From Piromyces finnis (taxonomy: Eukaryota > Neocallimastigomycota > Neocallimastigomycetes > Neocallimastigales > Neocallimastigaceae): a DNA stretch of 64,000 nucleotides. Location: NCBI GenBank assembly GCA_002104945.1, contig MCFH01000027.1, forward strand, positions 84,501 to 148,500, given 5' to 3'. The first letter of the stretch is position 1. The number at the start of each line of letters is the position of its first letter. Made by a program: the position numbers and the translations under genes. Shown here piece after piece: positions 51,082-64,000 of the stretch. Below the pieces are notes generated by a model. The model saw only the letters and a program-made list of their open reading frames with translations, ran no database searches and was not told the origin of the DNA.

Positions 51082-53029
51082 TATGATTGTATGTTATATA
51101 TATTTAAAAATTTAAGATTATAGCTTTTATTTACTGGTTTCCTATATATAAAAACTATATTTAAAAAAAAGTAAATAGTATATATGTTAATATATTGCTT
51201 ATTTGTTTTTTTTTTTTTTTTTTTTAATTTTTAAAGAGAAAAAATATGGCTCAATTAAAAAGTCAATTATTTTGTTATATAATATTAACTTTATACTAAA
51301 TATTAACTTTACTAATAAAAGGATTTCTTTTTAATGATTATTATTACTAAATGTTTTCTAACACATGATTTTATTTTAGTTTAGTTTAGTTTATATAAAA
51401 TATACTATTATATTTTTATAGGTTGTTATTTTAATATAAAAACATTAATATTTTAAAGGTATTTACTTTATTTTTTTAATTTAAAGATAGAGCTTTTATA
51501 ATTAAGAATTTAACTTTATAAAATTGTTTGTTTTTTTTTTGTTTTGTTTTCTTGAAGTAAAAAAAAAAAAATAATAAATGAATAAATAAATTGGTATATT
51601 TATTATATATTTTTAAGATAGATAGGTATAATGTTTTATATACAAAAGTTTATGTATATAATGGTGGTATCAAAAGTGTATTGTTTTTACTTTTTTTTTA
51701 AAAAAAAAAAAAAAGAGAATTTATGATTAAAAATACTAAAGTAAATAAATGGAATAGAAATTATAAAAATATAAAATAAAATAAAATAAAAAATACTTTT
51801 TACCAATAAGCTCTTTATATATACCAAAAGCTAAGAAATTTAAGAATAAAAAATAAAAATAAAAAGTAAATTTTCTTTTTTTTCTTTTTCTTCCCTTTAA
51901 TTAAATTTTAATATATATTATAATAATAGACTTTCTACATTATGTATCATGGATGTTCTATCCTTTTTTTTTATTTATTTTAAATAAAATATTTAAATAT
52001 TTTCCTATTAATTATTGTAGTAAATAAAACATTTTTAATATAAGCCACATTTAAATTTATTAATTTTTAAAATTACATTTTTAGACCATTTAAAAAAATG
52101 GGATTTTAAAAATTCAGACAAGTATTAGTGAACCTTCTACCATATTGTAGAACTTGTAGAACTTGTAGAAAATATTATAAATAAATCATTCATATATAAT
52201 TTATATTAAATAAATATAAATTATGAATAATAAAAATAATAAGCAATTAAAATTATTATTAGTTATTATTTATAGTAAATTTTAAAAATAAATAATATAA
52301 ATTAATTAAAGAAAAAAAAATATATATATTAAAATAATATATACTATATAAATAATAATTTTTTAATAATGAAATTCATTTTTATATTTTAAAACTTTAA
52401 AAAAAAGTGGAAAAAATGGTTCTATTCCTTTCTATTCTGCTTGGTACATAAATGTAGTAATTTTAAATATATAAATATGAAAATGTATTAAATTTTTAGA
52501 AAAAGGCAAAGAGTTGATTTTTTGTATTCTAATTTTACACCTGCTTTTATTATATTTTTTTTATTTTTTTTTTACTTTATAAAAAGATATATTAATAATA
52601 AAAGATAATTAAAATGTAATAAAAACAACAAGTTTTTAATAAAAATAAAATGTTTATATTATATTATTTATTATTTAGCAAGAGCTTTTTTAAAAGTTTT
52701 ATGGACAATTGCATTAATAAAAATTTATATAAAAATTTAATATAATAAAATAGTTTAATTAAAAAAATATAAAATATAAATTAATTTTTTTATTATAATA
52801 AATTATAAAAAATTTACTTTAAAAAATATTAATTTTAAAATAAGACTATTCTTTTAAGAAATAGAATTTCAATTCCAATAATAAAAGGTTAGTAGCAAAT
52901 AGTAATAGCTAATCTAAATAATAAAAATAAAAATAAAAATAATAGAAAAAGTATATAAAATGGATATATCATTATTAAATTAATTAATATTACTTTTGTT
53001 TTTGTTATTTAAAAAAAAAAAAGAATAAT
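51082..53029. promoter_or_regulatory. Shared SIS1/SGT1 upstream region
   Basis: 1.95 kb between two divergent chaperone-system genes with no ORF. A less AT-rich patch at 52130-52171 has GAACCTTC (52130-52137, an inverted GAAnnTTC pair as in heat-shock elements), then three tandem copies of TTGTAGAA(C/A) (52145-52171). Another patch at 52420-52437 has TTC every five bases four times. These could be regulatory, but heat-shock elements need alternating orientation, so the match is partial. Confidence 0.35.
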
Positions 53030-54409
53030 ATGGCAAAAACTGCAAGTGAATTATTCAATGAAGCTAATTCAGCTTTTATTGATGAAGAATATGAACAAGC
53101 TTTAGAACTCTACACAAAAGCTATTGAAAGTGACTGCTCAAATGCCGAATATTTCTTAAAAAGATGCATTACTTATCAAAAGGTCAATAAATTAAAAGAA
53201 TCTATCAATGATGCAGATATGGCTATTAAAATATCACAAGGAAATCAAAAGATTGCTTCAAAAGCATATTTAAGAAAAGGTATTTCTGAATTTGAAAGTG
53301 AATTATATATTGAAGCTAAAAGTGATTTTGAAGTTGCAAATACTTTAATTCCAAATGATACTATATTAAAGGTATTATAACAATGTTTATTATAATGAAA
53401 TACAGATTATATTATATAATAAAAAAAAACATTCATAAGCAGAAATTCATCATTTAAAAAATTATATGTAAATATCTAATATAATATTGATATAAATACA
53501 TATAAAATATATTTTTGTTAAAATTTTTTAAGAAATGGCAAAAAAAAATTACTGAAAAGGAAACTGAAAATCCATCCTTATTTAAAAAAGCAGAAACAAC
53601 TAATACTTCACAATCACAAGATAATACTATAAATAACAATGGTACAGAACAACAATCTACAACAACAGAACAACAACAAAAAGTTCAACTCCCACCACAA
53701 AAAGTTCGTCATGAATGGTTCCAAAATGAAAACTTTGTTACTATTTCAGTATTCATTAAAAATGTTAAATCAGAAAATGTTACTGTTGATTTAGAAAATA
53801 GAGCCCTTTCTCTTACCATAAAATTGCCAACTGGTTCAGACTTTTTATTTGATTTAGATCCTTTAGCACACGAAATTATTCCAGAAGAAAGTAAATACAG
53901 TGTATTAAGTACAAAAATCGAAATTAAATTAAAGAAAAAAGTTATGGGAATTAAGTGGTCTATTTTAGAAGGTGAAGATGATAATATAGCTGCTCCAGTT
54001 ACAACATTAAATGATGCCAACAAACCAACTTATCCATCTTCTTCTAAAAAGGTAAAATCATATATATAATAAGTAAAAAGTCATTGAAAAAGATAGTTTT
54101 CATAAAATTAATAACATTTTATTTAAAAAAAAAAAAAAAAAAAAAAAAAATTAAATTAAATAGAAGTACGACTGGGATTCTTTAGAAAAATCAATTGAAG
54201 AAGATGAAAAACCAGAAGGTGATGCAGCATTAAATAATTTATTCCAACAAATTTATCGTGATGCTAGTGATGAAACTAAAAGAGCAATGATGAAAAGTTA
54301 TATTGAAAGTAATGGTACTTGTTTAAGTACAAATTGGGATGAAGTTAAAAAGAGTAAAGTTGAATGTAAACCACCAGAAGGTATGATTGCTAAAGCTTAC
54401 AACAGTTAA
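53030..54409 (+). CDS. SGT1: SGT1 Hsp90 co-chaperone (TPR-CS-SGS, 3 exons)
   Basis: Adaptor between Hsp90 and clients such as SCF/kinetochore components (yeast Sgt1, human SUGT1). Exons 53030-53371, 53533-54051 and 54164-54409 join in frame at phase 0 to 368 aa. Exon 1 is three TPR repeats ([20 protein letters not shown] onward, residues 1-114). After a Gln/Thr/Asn linker, the CS domain lies at about 172-262 ([20 protein letters not shown]; ends VMGIKW). Exon 3 is the SGS domain, with YDWDSLEKS and [24 protein letters not shown]. Exon borders coincide roughly with domain borders. Length matches yeast Sgt1 (395). Confidence 0.95.
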
Positions 54410-54674
54410 ATTTTGATTCATCCAAAAACTTTGTAAATATATTAAAAAAAAAATTATATCAATTTAATATTTGATATCATAAAGTAATATTGCATTTAAT
54501 GACTATTATATATACAAACATTAATTTAATATTTAATTAAATAAAAATTCATAAAAATTAAAAAAAAAATAATAATAATAATCTAATAATAATAATTATT
54601 ATTATATTATTTTCTATTGATATCATTTTATTTATAGTGATTTTAGTATGTGGTTAGTAATAATAAATGGTTAA

Positions 54675-61385
<6,711 letters not shown>

Positions 61386-62209
61386 ATTCAATTCTTTTAC
61401 TTATAAATTATAATTGAATATATTTATACAAAGATTAATGTATTATTTAAATCTAATAAAAAAAAAAAAAGAAAGAAAAAAAAAAAGAAAAGAAAAATTT
61501 TATTTATAAATAATTAATATCCTTATATAAAAAAAAAAAAGAAAGAAAGAAAGAAAGAAAGAAACAAATTTCAATCCTTCATTCCTTTAATTTGTTTTGA
61601 AATTTATAATATGTTTTAATATTGAATTATAAATTCATATAGCGTTCTTTTTTTCTTTTTTTTTTTTTTTTTTTTTTGAATAAAAAAATTAATTAGATTT
61701 TTTTTTTGAAAATATTTGAAATCCACCAACATAATTAAAATCATAATCTACGTAATATGATATAATGTATACATATTGTATTAATAATAAATTTAATTTA
61801 AATATTATTATATTTTAAAAAAAAAAGTATACACCAAACAGTAACAGTAAAAGAAACAATAAGGATTCTTTCCTTTAAAAAAAAAAAAAAAAAAGAGGAA
61901 CATGTTTCTTTTCTTTTTCTACATTATTATTATATTTCAATAAATCCTATCATACAATTATTTATCATATAGTTTTTATATATTTTTTATAGTTTTTCTA
62001 AAAAAAAAAATTATTTATATCCATTTAAAGGTAAAAAATTATACTTACACTAAATGATGATTGGTTCGATTTTGATTTAAACTTTTTTATAATAAAATCA
62101 ACAACCAAAGCTTCAACAATTTTACTTTTTGTAGAAAAATAATTAGAATATCAAAATAATTTTTTAATTTCAATAGTATTTTTGATTTTAGATTATTAAA
62201 AAGTTCAAG
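61386..62209. other. Divergent TERT/FKBP spacer
   Basis: No gene seen. Contains a GAAA tetramer run (61541-61564), poly(T) 61653-61677 and short A runs. Should hold both promoters. Confidence 0.5.
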
Positions 62210-63590
62210 ATGTTCTGGGGTAAGAAATAGTTAAATACTAATATATAATTTGTACAACTAAGGAAGAAATACAAAAATAAATTAAATAAAAAAAAATGCA
62301 ATATCAATTATTATGTTAAATTATACAAATATCATGAAATAGTATAAAAAAAAAGTTGATAAAATTTTTAATACATGATTCTCAAGATTAATTCCAAAAA
62401 TAAAATTAATAATTAATTATTCAAAAATAAATAAAATATATATATATTAAATAATAATAAAATAGAATAATTATGTTATAATTTTAATATTAAATTATCT
62501 TTATTTTTTTTTTAAAATGTATCCTAAAATTAGGTTTAAAAATTATGCCAGGTAAGACTTATACCCAAAAAGTCGAATACCCATTCAAGGTTACTATGGT
62601 AAGTAAAAAAAAAAAAAAAGTGTAAATTTGTAAAACTTTAAAAATAAATTAATTATATTTTTATAATTAAAATAAAATCTATTTTTTTAATTAAATTAAA
62701 AAATAAAAAAATAGGCTTGTCTTGGTCAAGAACCAATTCTTGGTAGACACTGTCTCTACGTTCGTGTTGAAAACCAAGATTATATGCTTTGTTCTCTTAA
62801 CTTTGGTCAAGTAAGTATTAAATTGGATTAAAATTAAAAAAACAAATGAACTAGAAATTTTGATTAAATATTAATGATTAATAATATATTTGTAATGTTG
62901 TAATATTATTTTGTAATTCAATTGTATGAAATAGAATGAACAACAATCATTAAATCTTGTTTTCTCTCCAGGAGAAGAAATTGTTTTCCACAGTGTTGGT
63001 AACGGGTAAGTTTAAAAGAAGTTTTTCAAATAAATAATATTAATATAATGAAAAATAACTAATATTAATTATTATAATATTATTTTATCAATAATAATAA
63101 AATAGTCCAATTTACTTAAGTGGTATGTACGATGTTGATGATTACGACGACGATGATGATATGGGTAATTATTAATATTTAATATATTCAACAAAATAAA
63201 TTAATACATAGTATGCATCCTAAATAAAATTATTATTATTAATTTATAAATTTTAGACGAAGATGAAGAAATGTACGAAAACGAAGTATGTATCACAAAA
63301 ACATTAAGAATTTTTATATATAATTCTGGATAAGCTTGTTAAAGCAGCATCAAAATTTTAGTTGATAAAAGTAACTTATAAGAAAATTTTATTAATAATT
63401 TTTATAGGAAGAAGAAGATGATGATGAAGAAGAAGATGAAGAAATTGATGAAGAAGGTATATATAATAGTTTCTGAACCTATCCATTATATAATAATATT
63501 CATAATTGTTAAAAAGAAACTCAGCATTAATAAATTAACATGATTATATATTATTAAATAGAACTCAAGAAATTAAAGGCTGATGCTAAG
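62210..63590 (+). CDS. Nucleoplasmin-like domain protein, probably nuclear FKBP (5' part)
   Basis: Exons 62210-62219, 62534-62598, 62715-62810, 62935-63005, 63106-63164, 63257-63285, 63408-63456 and 63562-63590 join in frame; the gene continues beyond the window or into exons I could not place. The encoded N-terminus MFWGLKIMPGKTYTQKV matches the nucleoplasmin-like (NPL) domain of nuclear FKBPs such as insect FKBP39 and yeast Fpr3/Fpr4, which act on histones and in nucleoli. The NPL domain runs to about residue 95 (FHSVGNGPIYLSGMYDVDDY) and is followed by an acidic tract (DDDDD, EEEDDDEEEDEE). A C-terminal peptidyl-prolyl isomerase domain is expected but not visible. The first exon is 10 nt. 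An HD2-type or plain nucleoplasmin-like protein is the alternative. Confidence 0.8.
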
Positions 63591-64000
63591 GTAAATTTTA
63601 CAACAACACTCTTGGATTAGAAAAATATTTATATATAAATAAAATTAAACTTTAAGGAAAAGAATAAATTAATATAATTATAATGAATATAAAATATGTT
63701 TTGTCTTTCAAAAACTGCTAAAAATCTTATTAAAAATAATAAAGTTTTATTATTAAAATTATATAATATAATAAATTTATTGTTAAATGATAGCAACCAC
63801 AAGAATAAAAATATGATATTATATAAATAATTATTTTTCATTTCACTCTCAAAAAAAAAAATATTAACTAAATATTAATATTCAGAAATTATTATTTATC
63901 AACAATCAGAAAAAAAAAATAGTATTCAATTAAATAGAAAATTAAAATAAAAAATTATTTTATATCTTAAAAGATCATTTTTTATCCCCAAAATTATCAT
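63591..64000. other. AT-rich sequence, probably an intron
   Basis: Starts with a GTAAAT donor right after exon 8 of the NPL gene. No further coding exon was recognised before the window edge. Confidence 0.5.

Overview
This is nuclear DNA of a very AT-rich eukaryote, most likely a fungus and probably an anaerobic chytrid of the Neocallimastigomycota. The evidence is extremely AT-rich spacers full of homopolymer and (TAA)n/(TTA)n runs, short AT-rich GT..AG introns, Asn-rich low-complexity protein segments, a fungal-type Mkt1, a giant ankyrin-type protein, and Ty3, Ty1/copia and LINE-type retroelements. The assignment is inference; a dictyostelid or another AT-rich early-diverging fungus is the main alternative.

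Layout. 1-12,000 is a retroelement graveyard. A Ty3/gypsy element has a primer-binding site matching the tRNA-Tyr 3' end, a 2-kb partly structured leader, gag, a textbook -1 frameshift site and a pol broken once in integrase. A tRNA-like island with a perfect hairpin follows, then a 5'-truncated, decayed copia pol that itself carries a 611-bp insertion with hairpins at both ends and a 9-bp target duplication. 12,000-16,800 is mostly empty, with traces of a decayed coding region. 16,800-39,100 is a housekeeping block: a ZIP metal transporter (-), splicing factor SYF1 (-), ribosome-biogenesis factor BUD22 (+), MKT1 (+), an ARF6-like GTPase (+) and a TBC-domain RabGAP (+). 40,500-45,400 is a 1,637-residue five-module ankyrin-type protein (-). 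46,336-49,130 is a 5'-truncated LINE (-) with a poly(A) tail. 49,840-63,600 is a second housekeeping block: a SIS1/DNAJB1-type Hsp40 (-), the Hsp90 co-chaperone SGT1 (+), and, convergent with SGT1, a complete telomerase reverse transcriptase gene (TERT, -). TERT is split into 29 exons and barely visible as ORFs. The 5' part of a nuclear FKBP/nucleoplasmin-like gene (+) runs off the right edge.

How they work together. There is no operon logic. SIS1 and SGT1 are divergent chaperone-system genes sharing a 1.95-kb spacer. SYF1, BUD22 and MKT1 act in RNA metabolism; ARF6-like and TBC proteins act in membrane traffic. The most informative discoveries are the reassembled TERT gene, the gag-pol frameshift signal, and the nested hairpin-bounded insertion in copia.
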